A stretch of DNA of 64,000 nt from Pseudomonas sp. Q1-7 (GCF_028010285.1 NZ_CP116304.1:3674501-3738500), one strand, 5' to 3'; positions 51,312 to 62,808 are shown, counted from the first letter of the stretch. Notes: a model not told the origin generated them from the sequence alone. Made by a program: numbers and translations.

Positions 51312-51953
51312 TTAACCCGCGAGCTGGCGCTTGCTGAGCACTTGGTCGATCAGGCCGTATTTGACCGCTTCGTCACCACTCATGAAGTTGTCACGGTCGG
51401 TATCGCGCGCGATCACGTCAATCGGCTGGCCGGTGTGATCCGCCAGGATCTTGTTCAGCCGCTCGCGGATGGTGAGAATTTCACGGGCATGGATTTCGAT
51501 ATCCGAGGCCTGCCCCTGAAAGCCGCCCAGCGGCTGGTGAATCATCATGCGTGAATGCGGGAGGCAGAAACGCTTACCCGCGGCGCCACCAGCCAGCAAC
51601 AGCGCGCCCATGCTGCACGCCTGGCCGATGCAGAGCGTGGAAACGTCGGGCTTGATGAACTGCATGGTGTCGTAGATCGACATGCCAGCGGTCACCGAGC
51701 CGCCCGGGGAGTTGATGTAGAGCTGGATATCCTTGTCGGGGTTCTCGGCCTCGAGGAACAGCAGCTGCGCCACTACCAGGTTGGCCATGTAATCCTCGAC
51801 CGGCCCCACCAGGAAAATTACGCGCTCCTTCAACAGGCGCGAATAGATGTCATAAGCACGTTCGCCGCGGGCGGACTGCTCGATCACCATCGGCACCAGG
51901 CCACCGGCGGCTTGGATGTCAGGCATTTGCTGCATAAAAGAATTGCGGGACAT
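51312..51953 (-). CDS. clpP: ClpP, serine protease subunit
   Basis: The 213-residue proteolytic subunit that forms a barrel with ClpX or ClpA. The catalytic triad is Ser114 ([10 protein letters not shown]), His139 (MMIHQPLGG) and Asp188 ([10 protein letters not shown]). The first 15 or so residues are likely a removed propeptide. Between clpP and clpX an 8-bp GC-rich hairpin (51274-51294) without a strong T-run could tune the clpP:clpX ratio. Confidence 0.97.
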   Translation of the reverse strand: MSRNSFMQQMPDIQAAGGLVPMVIEQSARGERAYDIYSRLLKERVIFLVGPVEDYMANLVVAQLLFLEAENPDKDIQLYINSPGGSVTAGMSIYDTMQFIKPDVSTLCIGQACSMGALLLAGGAAGKRFCLPHSRMMIHQPLGGFQGQASDIEIHAREILTIRERLNKILADHTGQPIDVIARDTDRDNFMSGDEAVKYGLIDQVLSKRQLAG

Positions 51954-51997
51954 GTCCTGCGATCACTCCCTAACTAGATAGTCATGTCTCAAAGACG

Positions 51998-52025
51998 CAT
52001 AAGCCAGCTCGGAGGCTGGCTTATG
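51998..52025. other. Perfect 11-bp stem between tig and clpP
   Basis: CATAAGCCAGC and GCTGGCTTATG pair around a six-base loop, just after the tig stop. There is no T-run on either strand, so it may be a weak or Rho-assisted terminator, or an RNA-processing signal between tig and clpP. Confidence 0.5.
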
Positions 52026-52049
52026 GTGTACTCGAAAGAGGTAAAACAA

Positions 52050-53360
52050 TCAGTCGGCTTTCGGAGCTTCCGCCGGCTTGACCGCCTCTTCGTAGGCAAC
52101 CGATTTATCGGTCACGTTGGCCTTCTGCAGGACAGTATCTACAACTTGTTCTTCCAGCACAACAGAACGGACTTCGTTCAGCTGCTGGTCGTTCTTGTAG
52201 TACCAAGCCACGACTTGCTCCGGCTCCTGGTAGGCGGAAGCCATCTCTTCGATCAGCTCACGCACGCGGGCTTCATCAGGCTTCAGCTCGAACTGCTTGA
52301 CCACCTCAGCGACGATCAGACCCAGAACAACTCGGCGCTTGGCCTGCTCTTCGAACAGCTCGGCCGGCAACTGGTCAGGGTTGATGTTTCCGCCAAACTG
52401 CTGGACGGCCTGCACGCGCAGGCGGTTCACTTCATTGGAGATCAGGGCCTTCGGCACTTCAACCGGATTGGCGGCCAGCAGACCATCCATCACTTGGTTC
52501 TTTACCTTGGACTTGATGGCCTGGCGCAGTTCGCGCTCCATATTCTTGCGAACCTCGGCGCGGAAGCCTTCCAGACCACCTTCCTTGATGCCGAACAGGG
52601 AGAAGAACTCGTCGTTCAGCTCCGGCAGCTGGGGCGCGGAAACGCTGTTCACGGTGACGGTGAACTCAGCAACCTTGCCCGCCAGGTCCAGATTCTGGTA
52701 ATCGGCCGGGAAAGTCGGGTTGATAACGCGCTCTTCGCCAGCCTTGACACCCACCAGAGCCTCTTCGAAGCCCGGGATCATGCGGCCGGAGCCCAATACC
52801 AGCAAGGTCCCCTTGGCGGAACCACCGGCAAAGGCTTCGCCGTCAATCTTGCCTACGAAGTCGATGTTGAGTTGATCGCCATTCTCGGCCGCACGCTCCA
52901 CGGCTTCGAAACGGGTGTTCTGTTTGCGCAGGATGTCCAGCATGTTGTCGACATCGGCATCGCCGACCTCAGCCTGCAGACGCTCGATGGCGATACCATC
53001 GAAGCCAGCCACCTGAAATTCAGGGAACACTTCGAAAGTAGCGATGAACTCCAGATCCTTGCCCTTTTCGAACACTTTCGGCTCGACGGACGGAGCACCG
53101 GCCGGGTTCAGCTTCTGTTCGACAACAGCCTCATAGAAGGAAGACTGGATCAGATCGCCCAGCACTTCCTGACGAGCGGAGTCCTCGAAGCGCTGACGAA
53201 TGACGCTCATCGGAACCTTGCCCGGACGGAAGCCGGCAACCTTGGCGCGGCGGGCAGTCTGCTGCAGGCGCTTGGTCACTTCGTTCTCGACGCGCTCGGC
53301 CGGCACGCCGATGGTCATGCGGCGCTCAAGAGCGGAGGTGCTTTCTACAGAAACTTGCAT
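52050..53360 (-). CDS. tig: Trigger factor chaperone
   Basis: Trigger factor binds the ribosome exit site and folds nascent chains. The 436-residue protein has the ribosome-binding signature near residue 45 ([16 protein letters not shown]), a middle FKBP-type isomerase domain ([14 protein letters not shown] through [16 protein letters not shown]) and a helical C-terminal arm domain. The internal ATG at 53360 starts the conserved [14 protein letters not shown] and was preferred to one 8 codons upstream. It heads the tig-clpP-clpX-lon series. Confidence 0.96.
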   Translation of the reverse strand: MQVSVESTSALERRMTIGVPAERVENEVTKRLQQTARRAKVAGFRPGKVPMSVIRQRFEDSARQEVLGDLIQSSFYEAVVEQKLNPAGAPSVEPKVFEKGKDLEFIATFEVFPEFQVAGFDGIAIERLQAEVGDADVDNMLDILRKQNTRFEAVERAAENGDQLNIDFVGKIDGEAFAGGSAKGTLLVLGSGRMIPGFEEALVGVKAGEERVINPTFPADYQNLDLAGKVAEFTVTVNSVSAPQLPELNDEFFSLFGIKEGGLEGFRAEVRKNMERELRQAIKSKVKNQVMDGLLAANPVEVPKALISNEVNRLRVQAVQQFGGNINPDQLPAELFEEQAKRRVVLGLIVAEVVKQFELKPDEARVRELIEEMASAYQEPEQVVAWYYKNDQQLNEVRSVVLEEQVVDTVLQKANVTDKSVAYEEAVKPAEAPKAD

Positions 53361-53500
53361 GGATATTCCTCGTTGCACAGACATTAGCCGGCCGTTCCGG
53401 CCCCAGAATCAAGGGCATGCATTCTAGAGGGTCGATCTACAGAAGTCACCCAGCAGAAACAGCCGGCAAAACGAAGGGATAGAAGAAAAGAGAAGTAGGA

Positions 53501-53585
53501 TGGTGCGGACGGAGAGACTCGAACTCTCACGCCTTGCGGCGCTGGAACCTAAATCCAGTGTGTCTACCAATTCCACCACGTCCGC
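53501..53585 (-). tRNA. tRNA-Leu (anticodon UAG)
   Basis: The reverse strand folds into an 85-nt class II tRNA: acceptor GCGGACG, an anticodon stem CTGGA/TCCAG with loop TTTAGGT giving UAG, a long variable arm, and T-loop GTTCGAGTC. CCA is encoded. Confidence 0.95.
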
Positions 53586-53642
53586 GAGGGGCAACGCTTG
53601 AAACGAAAACGCCAGGCACGTGGCCTGGCGCTTTCTCGAATA

Positions 53643-53718
53643 TGGGGTGGACGATGGGAATCGAACCCACGACACCAGGAGCCACAATCCTGTGCTCTAC
53701 CAACTGAGCTACGCCCAC
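53643..53718 (-). tRNA. tRNA-His (anticodon GUG)
   Basis: A reverse-strand cloverleaf with acceptor GTGGGCG/CGTCCAC, anticodon loop TTGTGGC (GUG), T-loop GGTTCGATTCC and encoded CCA. A further G at 53719 could be the encoded extra 5' G(-1) that tRNA-His needs opposite C73. Confidence 0.95.
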
Positions 53719-53752
53719 CATATTACGTCTTGCTTGTGCCAAAGGCGCCAAA

Positions 53753-53829
53753 TGGCACGCCCGGCAGGACTCGAACCTGCGACCATCCGCTTAGAAGGCG
53801 GATGCTCTATCCAGCTGAGCTACGGGCGC
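53753..53829 (-). tRNA. tRNA-Arg (anticodon UCU)
   Basis: A 77-nt reverse-strand cloverleaf: acceptor GCGCCCG/CGGGCGT, anticodon stem TCCGC/GCGGA with loop CTTCTAA giving UCU, T-loop GGTTCGAGTCC and encoded CCA. It is first in the Arg-His-Leu tRNA cluster. Confidence 0.95.
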
Positions 53830-53931
53830 TTATATCTGCGAGCAGACTATAAAGCTTCGGCTTCGACTGAATCGAGCGATCCAGCCTCGCCGTCTTACCC
53901 AGCGACTGGCTGTGCTCGACAAGCGGGGCGC

Positions 53932-53960
53932 ATGTTATCGACACACCTACACCTCGTCAA
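53932..53960 (-). promoter_or_regulatory. Promoter of the tRNA cluster
   Basis: On the reverse strand TTGACG (53960-53955) and TAACAT (53937-53932) are 17 bp apart, followed by a GC-rich discriminator (GCGCCCC) typical of stable RNA promoters under stringent control. An AT-rich stretch upstream (53970-53990) resembles an UP element. Confidence 0.75.
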
Positions 53961-54091
53961 CAGGAAAATTTAAAAAAATCAGAAAGATAAAGGAGTTACG
54001 GGAAAATGCTGACCAGCCGCCTTTGCCCGCCCGCCCCTCCATGCGAGAATACGCGCCCTTTTTAGCCCTTCCCGATGGTTAATCTAGCGTC

Positions 54092-54946
54092 ATGACCGCA
54101 CAACTGATCGACGGCAAAACGATCGCCGCCCGCCTCCGCCAGCAGATAGCCCAACGTGTCGCCGAGCGCCGCCAGCAAGGACTTCGTGTCCCCGGCCTCG
54201 CGGTGATCCTGGTCGGCAGCGATCCCGCCTCCCAGGTGTATGTCGCGCACAAGCGCAAGGACTGCGAGGAAGTCGGCTTCCTGTCCCAGGCTCATGACCT
54301 GCCCGCCAGCACAAGCCAAGCCGAATTGCTGGCCTTGATCGATCGCCTCAATGAAGATCCGGCCATCGATGGCATCCTGGTCCAACTGCCGCTGCCGGAC
54401 CACCTGGACGCCTCTCAGTTGCTGGAGCGCATCCATCCCGACAAGGACGTTGACGGTTTCCATCCTTATAACGTCGGTCGACTGGCGCAGCGCATTCCCC
54501 TGCTCCGCCCCTGCACCCCCAAAGGCATCATGACTCTGCTGGAAAGCACCGGTGCCGATCTTTACGGCATGAGCGCGGTCGTCGTAGGTGCCTCGAACAT
54601 CGTTGGCCGCCCCATGGCGCTGGAACTGCTGCTGGCTGGCTGTACCGTCACGGTTACCCACCGCTTCACCAGGGATCTGGCCGGCCACGTGGCAAACGCC
54701 GATCTGGTGGTAGTGGCCGCCGGCAAGCCTGGCCTGGTCAAGGGTGAATGGATCAAGCCCGGAGCCATCGTCATCGACGTCGGCATCAATCGCCAGGAGG
54801 ACGGCAAGCTGGTCGGCGACGTGGAGTACGAGGTGGCCGAACAGCGCGCGAGCTGGATCACCCCCGTCCCGGGCGGCGTCGGCCCGATGACCCGCGCCTG
54901 CCTGCTGGAAAACACCCTCTACGCCGCCGAAACACTTCACGCATAA
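54092..54946 (+). CDS. folD: Methylene-THF dehydrogenase/cyclohydrolase
   Basis: FolD interconverts 5,10-methylene- and 10-formyl-tetrahydrofolate with NADP. The 284-residue protein has the catalytic Lys in [15 protein letters not shown] (Tyr-x3-Lys pattern), the folate motif [10 protein letters not shown], and the C-terminal [16 protein letters not shown]. It is divergent from the tRNA cluster. Its terminator, starting 15 bp after the stop, is split by IS4-family copy 2. Confidence 0.96.
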   Translation: MTAQLIDGKTIAARLRQQIAQRVAERRQQGLRVPGLAVILVGSDPASQVYVAHKRKDCEEVGFLSQAHDLPASTSQAELLALIDRLNEDPAIDGILVQLPLPDHLDASQLLERIHPDKDVDGFHPYNVGRLAQRIPLLRPCTPKGIMTLLESTGADLYGMSAVVVGASNIVGRPMALELLLAGCTVTVTHRFTRDLAGHVANADLVVVAAGKPGLVKGEWIKPGAIVIDVGINRQEDGKLVGDVEYEVAEQRASWITPVPGGVGPMTRACLLENTLYAAETLHA

Positions 54947-55027
54947 CGCACAGAAAAATAGAAAAAGGCCGCATCAAGCGTAATGCTGTTCACATAAGCA
55001 TTTGAGCTGCAGCCGAGGTTCCCCGAG

Positions 55028-55061
55028 AATCCGATGCCAGACCTCTGGCATCGGATTTTTT
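55028..55061 (+). terminator. Terminator-like hairpin abutting the transposase start (copy 2)
   Basis: The same 13-bp stem, ACCT loop and six-T run as in copy 1, ending directly at the transposase ATG (55062). It could stop transcription coming from folD. Confidence 0.8.
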
Positions 55062-56393
55062 ATGTCCTTTCAACAGCAGTTGCTCGACCTGGGCGAGTTG
55101 TTCAACTTCTCCGACTTGAGCACCTTCACCCAAAACATCCCGATCGAGTGGGTGGCGTCGGCGCTGGAGCTTTCTGCCCAGGCCACCATCCGCCGCCGGC
55201 GCCTGCCCAGTGATCAGGTGCTCTGGCTGGTGCTCGGCATGGCCTTGTTCCGCGACGAGCCGGTCCATGAGGTGGCGCGGCGCCTGAACATCTGCGCCCA
55301 GGGTCTGGCCTCCGACCACCTGCTGGCCAGAAGTGGGGTCACCGAGGCACGCAAACGGCTGGGGGCCGATCCGGTTGAATGGCTGTTTCGCCAGACGGGT
55401 CAGCAATGGGGGTGTGAGCGCTATGACGGCGATAGCTGGCAGGGCCTGCAGGTGTTGGCGGTGGATGGTGCACTGCTGCGCACCCCGGATACACCCGAAC
55501 TGCGGGAGCATTTCGGCTCTGGCAATACCGCCACCGACCGTCAGACGCCGTTCCCCATGCTGCGTCTGGTGGCCCTGATGAATGTGCGCTCGCACTTGAT
55601 TCTGGATGCCCAGCTGAGCCCATACCGGCGCAGTGAAATGCGCTTGGCCGATGCCTTTGTGCAGCAGATTCCCGACCATTCGGTGACCTTGTTCGACAAG
55701 GGGTTCTGGAGCGCCGATTTGCTGTTGGGGTTGAACAAGGGCGGTGACCACCGACATTGGTTGATCCCGGCCCGCCAGGGTCTAGTCAGCGAGGAAGTGA
55801 CGCGTTATGGCAAAGGGGATCGCCTGTTGCGCATGAAGGTGTCGCCCCAGGCGCGAAACCGTAACCCGAACCTACCCACGCACTGGGAGGTGCGCGAGGT
55901 CAGCTACGAAGTCCAGGGCAAGGTAAAAACCGTTCTGACCTCGCTGCCGGCCGAGCGCTACAGCGCCAAGGCGGTCGCCACACTGTACCGGGAGCGCTGG
56001 GAGATCGAACTGGGCTTCCGGAACATCAAGAGTTCCCTGCAGCAGAATGCGGTGACCCTGCGCAGTAAGGTCAAGGCGTTGGTCTACCAGGAGGTCTGGG
56101 GATTGTTGCTGGCCTACAACATCATCCGCCGTGAGGCCGGTCAGGCGGCAGTCGCCTTCGGCCGCTCACCCGCCGACATCCGCTTCAAGCCGGTGGCTCA
56201 CTATATCGCCGTGCAATTGATCGTGATGGCGGCGGCCAACCCGATTTCGGCCACGGGCCGTCGCCTGTCGGAGTTGCGAGCCGGTATTGGCGGGTTGTTT
56301 CTGGATCACCGCCCCAAGCCATCAAGACCCAGGACGGTGAAGATTTCCAAGACCCGCTACCCGGTGGACCGCAAGGCTGCTCCGCTTAAGTGA
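55062..56393 (+). CDS. IS4-family transposase, copy 2
   Basis: A 443-residue protein identical to the copy 1 transposase in translation, with the DDE residues and the YREK motif (YRERWEIELGFRNIK) intact. Both copies therefore appear functional and could mobilise the MITE at 5928. No clear ribosome site separates the ATG from the upstream hairpin. Confidence 0.93.
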   Translation: MSFQQQLLDLGELFNFSDLSTFTQNIPIEWVASALELSAQATIRRRRLPSDQVLWLVLGMALFRDEPVHEVARRLNICAQGLASDHLLARSGVTEARKRLGADPVEWLFRQTGQQWGCERYDGDSWQGLQVLAVDGALLRTPDTPELREHFGSGNTATDRQTPFPMLRLVALMNVRSHLILDAQLSPYRRSEMRLADAFVQQIPDHSVTLFDKGFWSADLLLGLNKGGDHRHWLIPARQGLVSEEVTRYGKGDRLLRMKVSPQARNRNPNLPTHWEVREVSYEVQGKVKTVLTSLPAERYSAKAVATLYRERWEIELGFRNIKSSLQQNAVTLRSKVKALVYQEVWGLLLAYNIIRREAGQAAVAFGRSPADIRFKPVAHYIAVQLIVMAAANPISATGRRLSELRAGIGGLFLDHRPKPSRPRTVKISKTRYPVDRKAAPLK

Positions 56394-56483
56394 ACAGCAT
56401 TACGCATCAAGCGGCCTTTTTCATTTGGACTGTCCCGTCCTGAATAAGGTTTACACCTTGGCCTTTGTTTTCAGGAGCGTCCC

Positions 56484-56885
56484 ATGGCGCAAGGTGTACG
56501 ACGTAGCCAGCGCGATTACACGCTGGCTTTTAAATTGGCGGTCGTCGACCAGGTCGAAAAAGGCGAAATGAGTTACAAGGAGGCTCAGGCCCGTTATGGC
56601 ATCCAGGGTCGGTCGACGGTGTTGGTGTGGTTACGCAAGCACGGTCGGCAGGATTGGAGCCAGGGGGCGTCCATCCGTACCGCAAGGAGCCTTTCCGTGT
56701 CCGAGCCCTATCGACCCTTGACCTCCGAGCAGCGCATCAAGGAACTGGAGCAGCAGCTGGAGCTGGCCAACCAGAAGGCCCAGTTCTTTGAGGCCGTGGT
56801 GGATGTGCTGAAGAACGACTACGGCGTTTCCATCGTAAAAAAGCGTACCGGCAAGTCCTCACGCAAAGGCAAGTCCAAGGGCTGA
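56484..56885 (+). CDS. IS3-family OrfA (helix-turn-helix)
   Basis: A 133-residue protein with an N-terminal helix-turn-helix (YTLAFKLAVVDQVEKGEMSY then YGIQGRSTVLVWLRKHG) and a C-terminal leucine-zipper-like region (RIKELEQQLELANQKAQFFE). It binds the IS ends. A slippery site near its end allows fusion to OrfB. Confidence 0.92.
   Translation: MAQGVRRSQRDYTLAFKLAVVDQVEKGEMSYKEAQARYGIQGRSTVLVWLRKHGRQDWSQGASIRTARSLSVSEPYRPLTSEQRIKELEQQLELANQKAQFFEAVVDVLKNDYGVSIVKKRTGKSSRKGKSKG
56837..56843 (+). promoter_or_regulatory. Programmed -1 frameshift site A AAA AAG
   Basis: In the orfA frame the codons read gtA AAA AAG, the classical slippery heptamer. A -1 shift continues in frame into orfB with no stop, giving K-A-Y-R then the conserved SVSRACQFMGISR. 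This is the usual IS3 route to the OrfAB transposase. Confidence 0.85.
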
Positions 56886-56908
56886 GCGTTAGCAGGGCTT
56901 GCCAGTTC

Positions 56909-57616
56909 ATGGGCATCAGTCGCCAGGCCTATTACCAGCGCAACCGGACGGCGGATCGCCGCGGCCATCAGGATCGACAGGTCGCCCAGTTCGTGCGGCA
57001 CCTGCGGATGCGTCAGCCGCGCCTGGGCACACGGAAACTGCATTTCGTGCTTCAGCGTCAGGCCGACCCGAGGCTGCGGGTCGGGCGGGATCGCCTGTTT
57101 CGCGTGCTGGCCGAGCACCGGCTGCTGATCTTGCCCAAGCGGGCGTATCACAAGACCACTCAAAGCTTTCACCGCTTCTATCGCCACCCCAATCTGCTCA
57201 AGCCCGGCCCGCAGCAAGTGCAGCCCGACGCGCCGGAACGGGTCTGGGTCGCCGACATCACCTACCTGCCCAGCCAAAGCGGCCCGTTGTACCTGAGCCT
57301 GGTCACCGATGCCTACTCGCGCCAGCCCCTGGTGCATCACTCGGACCGTGGCATCCAGTACTGCTCGGCGCATTACCAACGCCTGCATGCCCAGCACGGC
57401 ATTACCTGCTCGATGACCGATGGCTATGACTGCTACCAGAACGCCCTGGCCGAGCGGGTCAACGGCATCCTGAAGAACGAACTGCTGACCCAGACTCCAG
57501 CGAACCTGGTACAAGCCCGCCGGATGGTGCGCGAGGCCGTGGACATCTATAACCGGGAACGCCCTCACCAAGCCCTGAAATACAAAACGCCCGATGCGGT
57601 GCATCGGGCGTTTTGA
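56909..57616 (+). CDS. IS3-family OrfB transposase with internal deletion
   Basis: A 235-residue integrase-core protein. The first Asp (VWVADITYLP), second Asp (HHSDRGIQYC) and Glu (NALAERVNGILKNE) of the DDE triad are all present, with the D(35)E spacing intact. However only 29 residues separate the first two Asp, against about 60 in the family: the text runs from LVTDAYSR straight into QPLVHHSD. About 30 residues (90 bp) of the core sheet are missing in frame, so the enzyme is probably inactive. The ATG start is nominal because translation is normally by frameshift from orfA. Confidence 0.85.
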   Translation: MGISRQAYYQRNRTADRRGHQDRQVAQFVRHLRMRQPRLGTRKLHFVLQRQADPRLRVGRDRLFRVLAEHRLLILPKRAYHKTTQSFHRFYRHPNLLKPGPQQVQPDAPERVWVADITYLPSQSGPLYLSLVTDAYSRQPLVHHSDRGIQYCSAHYQRLHAQHGITCSMTDGYDCYQNALAERVNGILKNELLTQTPANLVQARRMVREAVDIYNRERPHQALKYKTPDAVHRAF

Positions 57617-57675
57617 GGTCTGGATCCTGGCCTGATAGGTGTAAACCTATTTCAGGACTAGACAGACGGTTCGGA

Positions 57676-59060
57676 TCAGTCTGCGAGGCGCCAGGTGGTC
57701 CCACCCTTGCTGTCCTCCAGAACCACGCCCATGGCGGTCAGTTGGTCGCGAATGCGGTCGGACTCAACCCAGTTCTTCTCCGCGCGAGCCTGCAGGCGCG
57801 CCTGGATCAACGCCTCGACCTCAGCGGCGTCCACCTTGCCTTCGGCGCCAGCGCGCAGGAACGCATCCGGTTCCAGCTGCAGCACGCCGAGCAGGCCGGC
57901 CAGCACCTTGAGCTGGGACGCCAGCGCAGCGGCGGCCGGCAGGTCACTCTCCCGCAACCGATTCACGTCGCGCACCATCTCGAACAGCACGGCACAGGCT
58001 TCCGGACTGTTGAAATCGTCATCCATGGCCGCAGCGAACCGCTCAACGAACGTCTCGCCACCGGCCGGAGCGGCATCGGGCAGGCCACGCAGCGCGTGAT
58101 AAAAGCGCTCCAGGGCCCCCTTGGCCTCCTTCAGGCTTTCCTCGGAGTAGTTGATCGGGCTGCGGTAATGACTGGACACCAGCAGGTAACGCACAACCTC
58201 CGGGTGGTACTTCTCCAGCACCTCGCGAATGGTGAAGAAGTTGCCCAGGGACTTGGACATCTTCTCGCCATCCACACGCACCGCACCGGCGTGCATCCAG
58301 GCCTTGGCGTAAAGCTTGCCGGTGGCCGCCTCGCTCTGGGCAATCTCGTTTTCGTGATGGGGGAACACCAGGTCCGGACCACCACCATGGATGTCGAAGG
58401 TTTCCCCCAGGCAGCAGGTCGACATCACCGAGCACTCGATGTGCCAACCCGGACGACCAGCGCCCCAAGGCGACTCCCAGCTCGGCTCGCCCGGCTTGGC
58501 GCCCTTCCAGAGGACGAAATCCAGCGGATCCTCCTTGATTTCGTCCACCTCGATGCGGGCGCCGATCTTGAGCTCGTCGATCTTGCGCCGCGACAACTTG
58601 CCGTAGCCTTCGAACTTGCCGACCCGGTAATAGACGTCGCCATTGCCAGGCGCATAGGCGAAACCCTTGTCGATCAGGGTCTGGATCATCTGGTGCATGC
58701 CAGCGATATGGCCGGTGGCGCGGGGCTCGATGTCCGGACGCAGCACGGAGAGGCGCGCCTCGTCCTCATGCATCGCCGCAATCATGCGCTCCACCAGCAC
58801 CTCGAAGGGCTCGCCGTTTTCGTTGGCGCGCCGGATGATCTTGTCATCGATGTCGGTGATGTTGCGCACGTAGGTGAGGTCATAGCCACGATGGCGCAAC
58901 CAGCGCGCCACTACGTCGAACGCCACCATCACCCGCGCATGGCCGATGTGGCAGAAGTCATAGACCGTCATGCCACAGACGTACATGCGAACCTGGTTGC
59001 CGACCAGCGGCTGCAGCGGTTCCTTGGTCTTGCTCAGGGTGTTGTAGATCGACAGCGTCA

Positions 59061-59064
<4 letters not shown>
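57676..59064 (-). CDS. cysS: Cysteinyl-tRNA synthetase
   Basis: A 462-residue class I synthetase charging tRNA-Cys. The zinc-binding start is [19 protein letters not shown], containing the HIGH motif, and KMSKS is at about residues 268-272. The ATG at 59064 overlaps the glnS stop by 4 bp; a second ATG one codon later is equally possible. Its stop lies 11 bp from the right end of the IS3 element, which could have taken over or displaced its terminator. Confidence 0.95.
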
Positions 59065-60728
<1,664 letters not shown>

Positions 60729-60850
60729 GGGGTCCTTAGATCTGGCAGGTGCGCGGCTCAGGGTAGGCCGGTCAAATCAAAGCGCTTATCATAGCCGAAG
60801 CTGTCAATACCCTGACAGGCCTTGGATTTCTCGATAGAGCGAATAGCCCA

Positions 60851-61345
60851 ATGATCAAGCTGCATACCAACCACGGTGTCATCACCCTGCAACTCTTCGA
60901 AGACAAAGCCCCGGAAACCGCGGCCAACTTCAAGGAGTACGTGAAGTCCGGCCATTACGACGGCACCATCTTCCACCGCGTGATCGGTAACTTCATGATC
61001 CAGGGCGGCGGTTTCGAACCCGGCATGAAGCAGAAGTCCACCCGCGCGCCGATCAAGAACGAAGCCAACAACGGCCTCTCCAACAAGGTCGGCACCATCG
61101 CCATGGCCCGTACCATGGAGCCGCACTCGGCTTCCGCCCAGTTCTTCATCAACGTCGCCGACAACACCTTCCTCAACCACAGCGCGCCGACCGTTCAGGG
61201 CTGGGGCTACGCCGTGTTCGGTGAAGTGGTCGAGGGCATGGACGTGGTGAACAAGATCAAGGGCGTCGCCACCACCATGAAGGCCGGCCACCAAGATGTC
61301 CCGGTCGACGACGTGGTCATCGAAAAGGCCGAGATCATCGAGTGA
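60851..61345 (+). CDS. ppiB: Cyclophilin-type peptidyl-prolyl isomerase B
   Basis: A 164-residue cytoplasmic cyclophilin without a signal peptide. The active-site motif [15 protein letters not shown] (including the catalytic Arg) and the [21 protein letters not shown] segment are intact. The TGA stop overlaps the GTG start of lpxH, so the two are translationally coupled. Confidence 0.95.
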   Translation: MIKLHTNHGVITLQLFEDKAPETAANFKEYVKSGHYDGTIFHRVIGNFMIQGGGFEPGMKQKSTRAPIKNEANNGLSNKVGTIAMARTMEPHSASAQFFINVADNTFLNHSAPTVQGWGYAVFGEVVEGMDVVNKIKGVATTMKAGHQDVPVDDVVIEKAEIIE

Positions 61346-62064
61346 TATTGCTGATCTCCGATCTGCATCTCGAAGAGGAACGCCCGGATATCACCCGGGC
61401 GTTTCTTCATTTCCTGCAGACGCGCGCGCCCCAGGCGGATGCCCTCTATATTCTCGGCGACTTCTTCGAAGCCTGGATCGGCGACGATGCCATGACCCCC
61501 TTCCAACACTCCATCGCCCAGGCGCTGCGCACGCTAGCCGACGGCGGCACGCGCATTTACCTGATGCACGGCAACCGCGACTTCATGGTGGGCAAGGCGT
61601 TCTGCCGCGAAGCGGGTTGCACCCTGCTGCCCGACCCCAGCCTGGCACGGATGAACGGCGAAGCGGTGCTGCTGATGCACGGCGACAGCCTTTGCACACA
61701 GGACGAGGCCTACATGCGCCTACGCCGCTGGCTGCGTAACCCCATCAGCCTGTTCATTCTGCGCAACCTGCCATTAGCCACTCGCCACAAGCTGGCCCGC
61801 AAGCTGCGCAAGGAAAGCCGGATGCAAACCCGCGAGAAGGCGGCGGAAATCACCGACGTAACCCCGGAAGAAATTCCGCGCATCCTCCGCCAGTACGGCG
61901 TCCGCACCCTGATCCACGGTCATACCCACCGCCCCGCCAACCATGAATTGGAACTGGACGGCCAGCCCGCCCGCCGCATCGTGCTGGGCGACTGGGATCG
62001 GCAAGGCTGGGCCTTGCAGGTGGACGAACAGGGCTTCGTGCAGACTCCCTTCAACCTGACCTGA
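61342..62064 (+). CDS. lpxH: UDP-2,3-diacylglucosamine diphosphatase LpxH
   Basis: LpxH removes UMP to form lipid X in lipid A synthesis. The 240-residue protein is a calcineurin-like metallophosphoesterase with SDLHL at residues 6-10, [21 protein letters not shown] and HGHTHRPAN supplying the di-manganese ligands. It starts at a GTG overlapping the ppiB stop by 4 bp. A weak hairpin, AAGCGC/GCGCTT, at 62083-62102 may terminate it. Confidence 0.95.
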   Translation: MILLISDLHLEEERPDITRAFLHFLQTRAPQADALYILGDFFEAWIGDDAMTPFQHSIAQALRTLADGGTRIYLMHGNRDFMVGKAFCREAGCTLLPDPSLARMNGEAVLLMHGDSLCTQDEAYMRLRRWLRNPISLFILRNLPLATRHKLARKLRKESRMQTREKAAEITDVTPEEIPRILRQYGVRTLIHGHTHRPANHELELDGQPARRIVLGDWDRQGWALQVDEQGFVQTPFNLT

Positions 62065-62112
62065 AGGACCAGCCAACGAACAAGCGCGCTGTCGGGCGCT
62101 TTTCCAGATCGG

Positions 62113-62715
62113 TCAGACCGGCACGCCGCTGTGGAAGCGGAACTCCCCGTCCGGTGTCTCGATCAGCTCACGCTCGGCCGCCCTCACCTTTTCGATGGTG
62201 CGATCGACATCCCTGGCCTCGCCGTACTGGTAGGCCAGCTTCAAGTAACCCTGGTAGTGGCGCGATTCACTCTTCAGCAAGCCACCGTAGAATTTACCCA
62301 GTTCCTCATCCAGATTCGGCACCAGCGCTTCGAAGCGCTCGCAGGAGCGCGCTTCGATAAAGGCGCCGACCACCAGGGTATCGGCCAGCTTCTGCGGCTC
62401 GTGGCTGCGCACCAGCTTGCGCAGCCCCGAAGCGTAGCGGGAGGCCGAAACGGGTCTGAGGTCTATCCGGCGGCGTTTCATGATCCGCAGCACCTGCTCG
62501 TGATGCACCAACTCCTCGCGGGCCAGGCGCGACATGAAATTGATCAAGTCCAGGTAGGTGGAGTACTTGGCCATCAACGCCATGGCCGTGGATGCCGCCT
62601 TGAATTCGTTGTTCTTGTGGTCGATCAGCAGAGTCTCCTGATCAGCCAAAGCAGCGGCCACCCAGGCGTCGGGTGTGCGGCAACCAAGAAAGTCATGGAT
62701 CTGGGGCAGGTTCAC
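62113..62715 (-). CDS. miaE: tRNA-(ms2io6A37) hydroxylase
   Basis: MiaE hydroxylates the isopentenyl group of ms2i6A at position 37 of tRNAs reading UNN codons. It is a 200-residue non-haem diiron protein. The metal ligands fit Glu and His in AREELVHHEQV, the Glu in FIEARSCERF, and Glu/His in SESRHYQGYL, a ferritin-like four-helix bundle pattern. It is convergent with lpxH. Confidence 0.92.
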   Translation of the reverse strand: MNLPQIHDFLGCRTPDAWVAAALADQETLLIDHKNNEFKAASTAMALMAKYSTYLDLINFMSRLAREELVHHEQVLRIMKRRRIDLRPVSASRYASGLRKLVRSHEPQKLADTLVVGAFIEARSCERFEALVPNLDEELGKFYGGLLKSESRHYQGYLKLAYQYGEARDVDRTIEKVRAAERELIETPDGEFRFHSGVPV

Positions 62716-62808
62716 GAGCGGCTCTCATCATGCTGGGCGCCACGCTGGCCGGGCTCCCGAAGGCGGAGCATTATACGAATGGAGGACGCGACGACCAGCC
62801 CGGGCCAC

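Larger units (their letters stand above)
54980..56403 (+). mobile_element. IS4-family insertion sequence, copy 2
   Basis: A 1,424-bp element, the same length as copy 1 and with the same translated product, flanked by a different direct repeat, GCATCAAGC (54971-54979 and 56404-56412). The different repeats show that the copies inserted independently. It too occupies a terminator loop and reads in the same direction as the upstream gene, folD. Confidence 0.95.
54962..56421 (+). terminator. folD terminator split by IS4-family copy 2
   Basis: The arms AAAAAGGCCGC (54962-54972) and GCGGCCTTTTT (56411-56421) would form an 11-bp stem with loop ATCAA after removal of the element and one 9-bp repeat. 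Confidence 0.85.
56431..57664 (+). mobile_element. IS3-family insertion sequence with internal deletion
   Basis: A 1,234-bp element with imperfect 28-bp terminal inverted repeats, TGTCCCGTCCTGAATAAGG at the left and the complement of TGTCTAGTCCTGAAATAGG at the right, ending TGT...ACA. It is flanked by the 3-bp repeat GAC (56428-56430 and 57665-57667), typical of IS3. It carries orfA and orfB in the -1 relation. It lies 27 bp after IS4-family copy 2, and ends just before the cysS stop. Confidence 0.93.

Noticed and set aside
53424-53973. Several short ORFs over the tRNA cluster
   Set aside because: They coincide with three tRNA genes and their flanks, whose cloverleaves are clear.
43312-56412. 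A composite transposon formed by the two IS4-family copies
   Set aside because: Each copy has its own distinct direct repeat (11 bp and 9 bp) and sits in a different gene's terminator, and the enclosed genes keep the usual Pseudomonas order, so the copies inserted separately.
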